NCBI RefSeq assembly: GCF_016429215.1
Contig: NZ_JAELUH010000007.1
Span: forward strand, 57,016 to 121,015
Direction of reading: 5' to 3'
DNA: 64,000 nucleotides
Source of the DNA: Herbaspirillum sp. ASV7
GTDB taxonomy: Bacteria > Pseudomonadota > Gammaproteobacteria > Burkholderiales > Burkholderiaceae_D
In this document: one piece after another, positions 43,220 through 51,640 of the stretch
Numbering within the stretch: the first letter of the stretch is position 1
Layout of the letters: the number at the start of each line of letters is the position of its first letter
Notes under the pieces: generated by a model
The model's input: the letters and a program-made list of their open reading frames with translations, nothing else
Told to the model about the DNA's origin: nothing
Database searches by the model: none
Made by a program: the position numbers and the translations under genes

Positions 43220-44671
43220 TTAGCGACGCGGATTGGTGTTGAACGCAGAACGTCCCATTTCCCCCACATCGGCCAGCAATCGCAGCCGTGCCGAGCGCCA
43301 TTCGGAGAGGGCCCGGATGCGTTCCAGTTCGGCATCCACCAGGGCCGATTGCATGTTGATCAGCTCGGTGATGTCAGCCACGCCGCTATCGTATTTGCGG
43401 CGCGTCGTGTCCACCGCCTGCTGCGCCACCTCCAGCAGCCGACGTGACGAAGACAGGCTACCCAGCGCCGCCATGGCCTCCACATAGGTGGTGGCGATGT
43501 CGCCCAGCACCTGGGCCTGGACGGTTCTCAGTTCGGCTTCCTTGAGATCGATCTGGCCCAGCGCGCCATCGATCTTGTAGGTGCGCGCAAAGCCCTCGAA
43601 GAGCGGGATGTTCAGGTTAAGGCTGACCACCCGACCGCGCTCGCCGGGCAGGCCGGAAGGCTGGTTGGGGCTGCCGTTGACATACTTGCTGGCGTTGAGG
43701 TCCAGGGTCGGCATGCCCTCGGCGCGGGTGGCCTTGAGCTTCTCGCGGGCAGCCTCGACCTGCGCCTGTGCGGCCAGGATGGAAGGATGGTATTGCTTGC
43801 CCGCGCGCAGCCAGGCCGGCAGGCTGTGTTCCAGTCCGATCGGGTCCTGGTCGGGTTCGGTGGTCAGCGCAAAGAGCGGCGCATCCTCGGCCTCGCCTTG
43901 CAGGCCCACCGATACCGCCAGTGCGACCAGGGATTTCTTGTACTGGCCGGCGGCGCGGGTGCGTTCCATCTCGGCTTTGGCCACATAGGTGCGCGCCTGC
44001 AGCGTCTCCTGCAGTGAGCCCGCGCCGCGCTGCTCGCGCCGGATGGCGATCTCCAGCATCTGACGCGATAGTGCCTCGCCTTTTTCGCGTGCCTGATGGC
44101 TGGCGCGGGCGCTCATCGCCTCGTAGTACTGACCCACGACCGATGACATGGTCTTTTGCACGGTGGCGTCCCGACTGGCCGAGGCTGCTTGCAGCAAGGC
44201 GTCGGCAGCGCGCTGGTTGGCGCTGCGTCCCCCGAAGTCCAGCAGGCGCCAGGTCAGGGTGGCGTACAGGGTATTGACGCTGCGCTCGCTGCTGCCCAGG
44301 TCGGAACTGCTGGCGCTGGACTGGCGGGTGGCACCGGCATTGATCGTGGGCAGGCTGGCCGCGCGCGCCTCGCCGACCTGGCCGGCCTGTATCTTGACGT
44401 TGGCCCAGGCGGCCTGCACCTGCGGCTGATGGCACAAGGCCAGGTCGACTGCCTCTGCCAGGGACAGGACCTTCGGCGCCACGGCCGGACCGGGCCGGCA
44501 GGGCGTGATTTCGTCGTCTCCGGGCAGCAGCTTGCCCTCGATCAGTTCCGGCGGGCGGGCCAGCAGGGGATCGCCGATGCTTCTGGCCGGACCCGCCGCA
44601 CCGGCCCATGAGGCGCACAGGCAAAGCAGAAGCGGCAGCCAGGTCTTTTGCAACGAGGTATCAGCGCTCAT
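43220..44671 (-). CDS. TolC-family outer-membrane channel of a type I secretion system
   Basis: A 483-residue TolC-like protein with a signal peptide (about 1-26, ending SWAGA) and the two helical OEP repeats (LSLAEAVDLALCHQPQVQAA near residue 75 and QLAWLR-type coils later). The last residues GEMGRSAFNTNPRR are duplicated at 39572. It would trimerise as the outer-membrane exit duct for the HlyD and ABC proteins encoded just upstream. The start overlaps the hlyD stop by 11 bp. It is followed by the substrate genes. Confidence 0.9.
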   Translation of the reverse strand: MSADTSLQKTWLPLLLCLCASWAGAAGPARSIGDPLLARPPELIEGKLLPGDDEITPCRPGPAVAPKVLSLAEAVDLALCHQPQVQAAWANVKIQAGQVGEARAASLPTINAGATRQSSASSSDLGSSERSVNTLYATLTWRLLDFGGRSANQRAADALLQAASASRDATVQKTMSSVVGQYYEAMSARASHQAREKGEALSRQMLEIAIRREQRGAGSLQETLQARTYVAKAEMERTRAAGQYKKSLVALAVSVGLQGEAEDAPLFALTTEPDQDPIGLEHSLPAWLRAGKQYHPSILAAQAQVEAAREKLKATRAEGMPTLDLNASKYVNGSPNQPSGLPGERGRVVSLNLNIPLFEGFARTYKIDGALGQIDLKEAELRTVQAQVLGDIATTYVEAMAALGSLSSSRRLLEVAQQAVDTTRRKYDSGVADITELINMQSALVDAELERIRALSEWRSARLRLLADVGEMGRSAFNTNPRR

Positions 44672-46004
44672 GCAGGGCCTCCTTCTGGTGGCGGATCAGC
44701 GGCGAGAGCACATACTCGATCACGCGCCGGGTGCCGGTCTTGATCTCGACATTGACCGACAGCCCGGGCGAGAGGGCCACCTGCCGGCCGTCGACCTGGA
44801 GACTGTTCTTGTCCAGGACGACGCGTGCCGAATAGATCAGGCCCTTCTTCTCATCCTGGATGGCATCCCGGGAGACATGGATGACCCTGGCCGCAACGGT
44901 GCCGTACTTGGTGTAGTCGAAGGCATCGATCTTGACCTCGGCCTGCTGGCCGATCTCGACGAAGCCGACGTCCTTGTTTTCCAGCATGGCCTCCACCTCG
45001 ACTTCGCTGCCTTGGGGTACCACCTGCATGAGCGGCTGGGCCGCCGGAACCACGCCGCCTACGGTGTGGACGGCCAGCTGCTGCACCGTCCCGTCGACGG
45101 GGGAAACCAGCTTGAGCAGGCGGCTGTGCTCATCGGCCCGACGTCGGTCCTGTTGTGCCGCCTCGATGATCTTTTCGGCTTCCAGGCGGCTGTCATGCGC
45201 CTCCTTGCGGCTCTGGGCGATCAGTCCGGTGCGCTGGTTGCGGGTGTCGCTGAGTTGCCCTTGCAGATCCACCCTGGCCTGTTCCTTCTCCATCCAGGCG
45301 TGGCGTGAGACGGTATGGTCTTCCATGAGCGCGCGGTAGTCGCTGGCGCGCTGGGTCGCCAATTGCAGGGCAGTGCGGTAGTGCGCGATCTCGTCGTCCA
45401 GGCGCACCAGCTTGGCGCGCACCTCCTCGAACTGGCCCCGCAACTGGCTGCGTACCGATTGCCACTGCGCCGGGCTCACGCCGGGAACTTCGGGCAGTTC
45501 CGGTGCTTGCATGCTCTCCAGCGCCTGTATCATGGCCACCGCGCGCGCGGCCTGCAGGCGGGCCTGGGCCATGGCATCGGTGGCCTTGTCGCGCTCGGCG
45601 TCGCTGCTGCTGGCATCCAGCTCCACCAGCACGTCGCCGGCCTTCACCGATTGCCCTTCCGCTACCAGGATGGCCTTCACGCTGGCCACCTCCACCGAGG
45701 CGATGGTCTTGGTATGCGAGGACGCGATGATCTTGCCACCGGCCGCAACGACGATGTCCATGCGGCCGATCAGGGACCAGGCCAGCGCAAAGACCACCAT
45801 GACCATCAGGATGCGTGCGGTCCAGCGCAGGCTGCGCGAGGTCGGCGCCTCTTGCAGTGACAGCGCGGCCGGCAGGAATTCGGCCTCTTCCTTGTTGAAA
45901 TAGTCGGTCTTGAGCGCCTTGCGATGGGCCCAGGCGTGCAGGAAGACTTTCAGGTAACGGCGCCACAGATCCAGCCAGGCGAGGGAACGATGATGCAGGC
46001 TCAT
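44661..46004 (-). CDS. HlyD-family type I secretion periplasmic adaptor
   Basis: A 447-residue membrane-fusion protein. It has a cytoplasmic N-terminus of about 60 residues (needed for substrate recruitment in HlyD), one membrane helix (about 66-86, ILMVMVVFALAWSLIG), a lipoyl domain (ASVEVASVKAILVAEGQSVK), long coiled coils (about 145-300), and a C-terminal beta barrel ending GTRRVIEYVLSPL. It overlaps the ABC gene by 4 bp and tolC by 11 bp, a tight abc-hlyD-tolC operon. Confidence 0.92.
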   Translation of the reverse strand: MSLHHRSLAWLDLWRRYLKVFLHAWAHRKALKTDYFNKEEAEFLPAALSLQEAPTSRSLRWTARILMVMVVFALAWSLIGRMDIVVAAGGKIIASSHTKTIASVEVASVKAILVAEGQSVKAGDVLVELDASSSDAERDKATDAMAQARLQAARAVAMIQALESMQAPELPEVPGVSPAQWQSVRSQLRGQFEEVRAKLVRLDDEIAHYRTALQLATQRASDYRALMEDHTVSRHAWMEKEQARVDLQGQLSDTRNQRTGLIAQSRKEAHDSRLEAEKIIEAAQQDRRRADEHSRLLKLVSPVDGTVQQLAVHTVGGVVPAAQPLMQVVPQGSEVEVEAMLENKDVGFVEIGQQAEVKIDAFDYTKYGTVAARVIHVSRDAIQDEKKGLIYSARVVLDKNSLQVDGRQVALSPGLSVNVEIKTGTRRVIEYVLSPLIRHQKEALHER

Positions 46005-48184
46005 GATGCCTCCTGCGGTGCTGGTCCATCCGCCAGACCGGCCTGTAGTTGATACAGATGCGCGTAGATGCCGCCGGGCAGCTTGAGCAGTTCCGCATGG
46101 GCGCCGTTTTCGGCCACGCGGCCGCGTTCCATGACGATGATGCGATCGGCATCACGCACCGCCGAAAGGCGGTGGGCAATGATGAGCACGGTACGTCCGG
46201 CGCAGATCTGGCGCATGTTGTCCTGGATGATCTTCTCCGATTCGTAGTCCAGGGCGCTGGTGGCCTCGTCGAAGATGAGTATCCCAGGATTGCCGATCAG
46301 TGCGCGGGCGATGGCGATGCGCTGGCGCTGTCCGCCGGAAAGGCCGCTGCCTTGCTCGCCCACCAGGGTGTCATAGCCTTCGGGCAGTTCGCAGATGAAG
46401 TCGTGGGCGCCGGCCAGCTTGGCGGCGGCGATGATGGGTTCGATGGGCAGGGCCGGATCGGCCAGCGCGATGTTGTCGCGTATGGAACGTGAGAAGAGGG
46501 TGTTTTCCTGCAGTACCACGCCGATCTGCTGGCGCAGCGAGGCGGTATCGATGATGGCGATATCCTGGCCATCCACGGTGACGCGTCCGGACTCGCACAG
46601 ATAGAGCCGTTGCACCAGCTTGGTCAGGGTGCTCTTGCCGGACCCCGAGCGACCGACGATGCCGATGATTTCACCGGGCTGGATCTGCAGCGACAGTTCG
46701 TGGATCACCTCGGGCATGTCCGGGCGATAGCGGAAGGACACCCGCTCGAAGCTGATCGCTCCCTGCACGCGCGGCAGGCGGGTGCGGTTGCCACCCACCT
46801 CGGTACGTGCATCGAGCACATCGGCCAGCCGGCTCATCGAAATGCCGACCTGCTGGAAATCGTTCCACAGTTGCGCCATGCGCAGGATGGGCGATGCCAC
46901 CTGGCCTGCCAGCATGTTGAAGGCGACCAGTTCGCCCACCGACAGTTCGTTCTTGACGACCTGCAGTGCGCCCATCCACATGATGCCTGCCGTCACCAGC
47001 TTGCTGACCAGGCTAACGCCACCGCTGGCCAGCAGGCTGATGTTGGTGGTGGTCATGCCGGCGGCGACATAGCCGGCCAGCTGATGGTCCCACTTCTGCT
47101 GCCAGCGTGGTTCCACGGCCATGGCCTTGACGGTGTCCATGCCGGTCAGGGTCTCGACCAGGAAGGACTGGTTCTCGGCGCTCTTGTTGAACTTGTCGTC
47201 GAGGCGCTGGCGCAGCACCGGGGTAAAGATCAGCGACAACATCAGGTAGACCGGGATGGAAGCCAGCACGATCAGGGTCAGGGGGACGCTGTACCACAGC
47301 ATCACCGCCAGGAAGATGAAGGAAAACAGGATATCCAGCACCAGGGTCATGGCATTGCTGGTGAGGAAGCTGCGGATATTCTCCAGCTCGCGCACGCGGG
47401 CAATGGAGTCACCCGCACGGCGCGCCTGGAAGTAGCTCAGCGGCAGGCTGAGCAGGTGGGCAAACAGCCGCGAACCCAGTTCGACGTCGATCTTGCTGCT
47501 GGCATTGGCGAAAATGGCGGTACGGATGCCCGAGAGCAGGGCCTCGAAAATGGTCGCCGCGATCAGGCCGATGGCGATCACATCGAGCGTCATCATGGCG
47601 TGGTTGACCAGCACCTTGTCCATCACCACCTGGAAGAACATCGGCATGATCAGCCCGATGATCTGCAACACCAGCGAGATCAGCAGCACCTCGCCCAGCA
47701 CCTTGCGGTACTTGACCACGGCCGGGATGAACCAGGTGAAATCGAAGCGTGAGGATTCCCCCGCATAGCTGGCCTTGCTGGTCACCAGGATGACCTGCCC
47801 GGACCAGAAGGACTCGAAGTCCTGGCGCGACATGACCTGCGGTGGCTGTCCCGCTTGCTGGATGAGGATGCGCCACTGTCTGGGGGCTTCAGACTCGGCC
47901 TGATCGATCTTGGCGAGCATGAAGAAGTGCCCGCTGCGGTCGATGCCGATGGCGGGCAAAGGGGTGCGCTCCAGTCGCGTGCGCTTCTGGCGGATGCATC
48001 TGGCCTTCATGCCCAGCGAGCGCGCCGCCAGCAGGATGGTTTGCACACTGAAGCGCGTGCGCCCGTAGCGGTGTTGCAGTTGCACGGCATCGGCGGCCAC
48101 GCCATGCAATCTGGCCATCATCATCAGGCAGAGCAGGCCGCTGTCTACGCCCGCCTCGTCAATGTCCTTGTCAGCTGGTCTCAT
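46001..48184 (-). CDS. type I secretion ABC transporter with degenerate C39-like domain
   Basis: A 727-residue HlyB-class exporter. The N-terminal C39-like domain (about 12-140) lacks the catalytic Cys: the motif reads VDSGLLCLMMM where true C39 peptidases have D-C-G. As in HlyB, it should bind rather than cut the substrate. Six membrane helices span about 165-440. The nucleotide-binding domain has Walker A GRSGSGKSTL (about 519-528), signature LSGGQRQRIAIAR, and Walker B ILIFDEATSALD. First gene of the secretion operon. It exports RTX-type proteins by an uncleaved C-terminal signal. Confidence 0.94.
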   Translation of the reverse strand: MRPADKDIDEAGVDSGLLCLMMMARLHGVAADAVQLQHRYGRTRFSVQTILLAARSLGMKARCIRQKRTRLERTPLPAIGIDRSGHFFMLAKIDQAESEAPRQWRILIQQAGQPPQVMSRQDFESFWSGQVILVTSKASYAGESSRFDFTWFIPAVVKYRKVLGEVLLISLVLQIIGLIMPMFFQVVMDKVLVNHAMMTLDVIAIGLIAATIFEALLSGIRTAIFANASSKIDVELGSRLFAHLLSLPLSYFQARRAGDSIARVRELENIRSFLTSNAMTLVLDILFSFIFLAVMLWYSVPLTLIVLASIPVYLMLSLIFTPVLRQRLDDKFNKSAENQSFLVETLTGMDTVKAMAVEPRWQQKWDHQLAGYVAAGMTTTNISLLASGGVSLVSKLVTAGIMWMGALQVVKNELSVGELVAFNMLAGQVASPILRMAQLWNDFQQVGISMSRLADVLDARTEVGGNRTRLPRVQGAISFERVSFRYRPDMPEVIHELSLQIQPGEIIGIVGRSGSGKSTLTKLVQRLYLCESGRVTVDGQDIAIIDTASLRQQIGVVLQENTLFSRSIRDNIALADPALPIEPIIAAAKLAGAHDFICELPEGYDTLVGEQGSGLSGGQRQRIAIARALIGNPGILIFDEATSALDYESEKIIQDNMRQICAGRTVLIIAHRLSAVRDADRIIVMERGRVAENGAHAELLKLPGGIYAHLYQLQAGLADGPAPQEAS

Positions 48185-48802
48185 ACTTTCCCGGGTGTGT
48201 GGAGGAGGAGTCTGTGGGAGGACAGCGCCAGAGGGACGGCCTGCCGGCCATCTTCAACGCGAGGCCCGCGCAGACCGGCACGAACCGAGGGCGCAATGGC
48301 GCACGGCCGTACCCGGCACGTACGTTGCCTGGATGAGGATGGTGGTAGCGATGACGAACTCCCTGAGCTTTACGACAGATCGGCCTGGACGAGGAGGACG
48401 CCTCAAGTTGCGTTTTTTGTCTCGTTCAGCCGCCAATCCGTTTCTTCCCGCGGTCATTGAATCGAAGCCGGGAGGCGGGGGCAATTGCACCATGGGGTGG
48501 GCTGATCGGTGCAAGGCGGCCGGTGGCGTGGAGCGGCTTTATCTGGAAGTGAAGGTTTGTTCGCGAGGCGATGACTGCAGTCCTCCCCGGCAAGGCAGGG
48601 CGAGCGGATGCAAGGAGGGGGTGGAGCGCTAAGTGAATGAAACTGCAGGTAGGCGCTGCGGGAAAAAACTTCAGGTGTCACGCGGGCTGGCTACACCTTG
48701 GGGTGGCGCCAGCGGGGCGGCACTGAGGTGCCGGAACATTCCGCTGAGGCCGTGTCAACGATAAACCCGGCGGGGCAAACGTCTGAATTTGAACGGATTG
48801 TC
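48185..48802. other. 618-bp gene-free stretch upstream of the secretion operon
   Basis: Short open frames exist on both strands, but none has a ribosome-binding site, a recognisable motif or plausible composition. It must contain the promoter of the abc-hlyD-tolC operon, but I see no convincing -35/-10 pair. It separates the secretion island from tRNA-Leu. Confidence 0.5.
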
Positions 48803-48889
48803 TGGTGCGAGGAGGGGGACTCGAACCCCCACACCATTGCTGGCGTCAGGACCTAAACCTGGTGCGTCTACCAATTTCGCCATCCTCGC
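48803..48889 (-). tRNA. tRNA-Leu (anticodon UAG)
   Basis: An 87-nt gene including an encoded CCA. The acceptor GCGAGGA pairs with TCCTCGC, the D-arm is TGGCGAAATTGGTAGACGCA, the anticodon loop is TTTAGGT (UAG), there is a class II variable arm, and the T-arm is GGGGGTTCGAGTCCCCC. The outermost anticodon-stem pair is C-A, a mismatch. A TTGACA hexamer lies upstream on the minus strand (48976-48971). Confidence 0.95.
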
Positions 48890-49101
48890 TGAAGGTGTCG
48901 GGCATCGGTGCGATAGCAGTCTGGAAGCGGGTATGCTGCAGAGTTGCCGCTACCGATGCAGGTAGCATTTTGTCAAAGCGCGCTATTGTACTTCAAGCTG
49001 TTGTCCGTGTCTGCGTTTTTCTTCAGGGCTATTTTCCCGTGTCCCGGCATCGGTAGTACCATGCGGCCTTGACCATTTCACCTACTACGCATCGGGGTTG
49101 C

Positions 49102-49296
49102 ATGACACGCTATCGACACTACAAGGGCGGCATCTATGACTATGTCGACGAGGCCATCCTGGAGGCCGACCTCACGCCCATGATCGTCTATCGCGCCGCC
49201 GATGGCCGCCTGTGGCTGCGCCCGCGGGCGGTCTTCTTCGAGATGGTCGAGGTCGACGGCAGGCAGGTGCCGCGCTTCGAGAAGATCGACGACTGA
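49102..49296 (+). CDS. DUF1653 family protein
   Basis: A 64-residue protein made almost entirely of one DUF1653 domain: YRHYKGGIYDYV at the start, PMIVYRAADGRLWLRP in the middle, and FFEMVEVDGRQVPRFEKI at the end. The family is widespread and small, with no established function. The ATG at 49102 is preferred over one 33 bases upstream because it gives the domain's usual N-terminus. Confidence 0.88.
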   Translation: MTRYRHYKGGIYDYVDEAILEADLTPMIVYRAADGRLWLRPRAVFFEMVEVDGRQVPRFEKIDD

Positions 49297-49315
49297 GGCC
49301 AGCCAGACCGGCCGC

Positions 49316-50296
49316 CTAGCCCCAGGGCTTGTTCCCGCGCCCGGTCCGGCGCGCAGTGCCCGGTGTGCTGTCGGTCGCCTCGGGAGAGATGTCCGCCAGC
49401 TGCGCCGCAATGAAATCGACAAAGGCCCGTATCCGGTTGGACATCTGGTGTCGTTGCGAATAGACGGCATAGATGTCTGCATTGGGCGTCTGCCAGCCGG
49501 GCAGGACCTGGACCAGGCGGCCATCCCGGAGATAGGGGCGGACATCCCATTCCGCGCGCATCAGGATGCCATGTCCCTCCAAGCCCCACTTCACGGCAAT
49601 CTCGCCATCATTGGTGGTCAGGTTGCCCCGGATCTTGACGGTTTCCGTCTTTGGCGTGGTGCCGCTACCTGCGGTCAGGCGCCATACCCCATAGGCTTCG
49701 TCTCCCTGGCGGATGCCCACGCAATTGTGTTTGGTCAGGTCGTGAGGCGTCACCGGCACGCCCCGGCGCGCCAGGTATTCTGGCGTGGCGCAGAGCAGCC
49801 GGGAGTTCGAGGCCAGGCGTCGGGCCACGACGCGGGTGTCGGGCGGTTCACCGAAACGGATGCAGACATCGAAGCTGTCGTCGGTGAGCGGCGGCGGCAT
49901 GACGGACAGTTGCAGCTGGACCGACACCTGCGGAAATTCGGCGACGAACTTCGAGATGATGGGGGCCACGTGGCTACGCCCGAAGCCCAGCGTGGCATTG
50001 ACGCGCAGCAAGCCCTCCGGGCGGCGCTTGGAGCTACCCAGGAGCTCCGAGAGCTCATCGATTTCATCCAGGATGCGCCGTGCGTGCTCCAGGTAGAGCT
50101 CACCTTCCGGCGTGAGCATCATGCGACGCGTCGTGCGATTGATCAGCGGCACGCCGGCACGGCTCTCCATCTGGGTCAGGTGCTTGCTGACCGCTGCGGT
50201 CGTCAGGCCCAGTTCGCGCGCGGCAGCGGAGAGGCTGCCCGCCATGGCAAGCACCGAGAAAAAGCGCAAATCGGAAGGAAGGACGACGTCCTGCAT
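49316..50296 (-). CDS. LysR-family regulator of the tartrate genes
   Basis: A 326-residue LysR regulator with helix-turn-helix at about 9-68 (MAGSLSAAARELGLTTAAVS) and an effector domain. It belongs to the CrgA/TtuA-like branch by its core (GLLRVNATLGFGRSHVAPII). It is divergent from ttuC with a 110-bp spacer, so it is the probable activator of tartrate catabolism; TtuA holds this position in Agrobacterium. A longer open frame upstream runs into the shared promoter and is not preferred. A 25-residue polar tail follows the domain. Confidence 0.9.
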   Translation of the reverse strand: MQDVVLPSDLRFFSVLAMAGSLSAAARELGLTTAAVSKHLTQMESRAGVPLINRTTRRMMLTPEGELYLEHARRILDEIDELSELLGSSKRRPEGLLRVNATLGFGRSHVAPIISKFVAEFPQVSVQLQLSVMPPPLTDDSFDVCIRFGEPPDTRVVARRLASNSRLLCATPEYLARRGVPVTPHDLTKHNCVGIRQGDEAYGVWRLTAGSGTTPKTETVKIRGNLTTNDGEIAVKWGLEGHGILMRAEWDVRPYLRDGRLVQVLPGWQTPNADIYAVYSQRHQMSNRIRAFVDFIAAQLADISPEATDSTPGTARRTGRGNKPWG

Positions 50297-50406
50297 GATC
50301 GATAGTTGAATTGAAGTTAAGGATGCTTTGAGTTTAGCACCGGTTTTTGTAAATAAAACTGCGTAGAGTACGCCTCCACCACAACATTTTTCTGAAAGGC
50401 GGAGAC

Positions 50407-51498
50407 ATGAATACTTATCGCATCGCAACTATTCCGGGTGATGGCATCGGCAAGGAAGTCGTTCCTGCCGGTCAGCAGGTGCTGGAAGCACTGGCGGCCA
50501 CCAGCAGCAAATTCAAGTTCGAGTTCGAGAACTTCGACTGGGGTGGCGACTACTACCGCAAGACCGGCGCCATGATGCCGGCCGATGGACTGGATGCGCT
50601 GCGCAACAAGGACGCCATCCTGTTCGGTTCCGCTGGCGACCCGCACATCCCCGACCACATCACGCTGTGGGGCCTGCGCCTGAAGATCTGCCAGGGCTTC
50701 GACCAATACGCCAATGTACGCCCGACCCGTATCCTGCCGGGCATCGATGCTCCCCTGAAGCGCTGCAAGCAGGAAGACCTGAACTGGGTCATCGTGCGCG
50801 AGAACTCGGAAGGCGAATATGCCGGCGTCGGTGGCCGTGTCCACCAGGGCCATCCGATTGAAGCGGCAACTGACGTGTCGATGATGACCCGCGCCGGCGT
50901 TGAGCGCATCATGCGCTTCGCCTTCAAGCTGGCCCAGTCGCGCCCCCGCAAGCTGCTGACCGTGATCACCAAGAGCAATGCCCAGCGCCATGCGATGGTG
51001 ATGTGGGATGAAATTGCCGTCCAGATTTCCAAGGAATTCCCGGACGTGAAATGGGACAAGGAACTGGTCGATGCCGCCACCGCGCGCATGGTCAACCGTC
51101 CGGCCACGCTGGACACCATCGTCGCCACCAACCTGCATGCCGACATCCTCTCCGACCTGGCCGCCGCCCTGGCAGGCAGCCTGGGTATCGCCCCCACGGG
51201 CAACATCGATCCCGAGCGTCGTTATCCCTCGATGTTCGAGCCTATCCACGGTTCCGCCTTCGACATCATGGGCAAGGGTCTGGCCAATCCGGTGGGCACC
51301 TTCTGGTCCGTCGTGATGATGCTGGAACACCTGGGCGAACATGAAGCTGCCGCGCAGGTGATGCAGGCCGTGGAAGCCGTGACCGCAGACCCGTCGCTGC
51401 ATACCGGCGACCTGGGTGGCAAGGCCACTACCGTCCAGGTGACCGATGCCGTCTGTGCCTTCGTCACCAAGGCGGCAAACACCCAGAAGGCGGCTTAA
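50407..51498 (+). CDS. ttuC: tartrate dehydrogenase/decarboxylase TtuC
   Basis: A 363-residue NAD-dependent beta-decarboxylating dehydrogenase of the isopropylmalate dehydrogenase superfamily. Start TYRIATIPGDGIGKEV, substrate-loop RENSEGEYAG, metal Asp in NLHADILSDL, and NAD segment EPIHGSAFDI identify it. The segment LWGLRLKICQGFDQYANVRP distinguishes TtuC/TDH from LeuB. It oxidises tartrate to oxaloglycolate and can yield D-glycerate. The ribosome-binding site GGCGGAGACATG is close to the candidate sRNA's target motif. Confidence 0.93.
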   Translation: MNTYRIATIPGDGIGKEVVPAGQQVLEALAATSSKFKFEFENFDWGGDYYRKTGAMMPADGLDALRNKDAILFGSAGDPHIPDHITLWGLRLKICQGFDQYANVRPTRILPGIDAPLKRCKQEDLNWVIVRENSEGEYAGVGGRVHQGHPIEAATDVSMMTRAGVERIMRFAFKLAQSRPRKLLTVITKSNAQRHAMVMWDEIAVQISKEFPDVKWDKELVDAATARMVNRPATLDTIVATNLHADILSDLAAALAGSLGIAPTGNIDPERRYPSMFEPIHGSAFDIMGKGLANPVGTFWSVVMMLEHLGEHEAAAQVMQAVEAVTADPSLHTGDLGGKATTVQVTDAVCAFVTKAANTQKAA

Positions 51499-51547
51499 GC
51501 CCTTCCTTGGCGGCCCGTTGGGGCCGCATTCAAGACCACAGCTCTCC

Positions 51548-51571
51548 ACCAGCGCCGTTTCGGGCGCTGGT
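51548..51571 (+). other. intercistronic hairpin between ttuC and ttuD
   Basis: ACCAGCGCC/GGCGCTGGT with a 6-nt loop. The sequence after it has an A-run rather than a T-run, so it is not a standard terminator. It may stabilise the ttuC message or adjust ttuD expression. Confidence 0.5.
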
Positions 51572-51640
51572 CGGGATGCTGCGCACTAAAAAAAACATAG
51601 ACGAAGACGGGGTATCAACCCTGCCGTTGCTGGAGACGCA

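Noticed and set aside
46001..48184. Active C39 leader peptidase in the ABC transporter (bacteriocin-type exporter)
   Set aside because: The Cys of the D-C-G motif is absent (VDSG), and the substrates lack double-glycine leaders; it fits a HlyB-type domain.
48254..48514. Minus-strand frame of 86 codons in the gap before the secretion operon
   Set aside because: No ribosome-binding site, Arg/Pro-rich composition and no recognisable motif.
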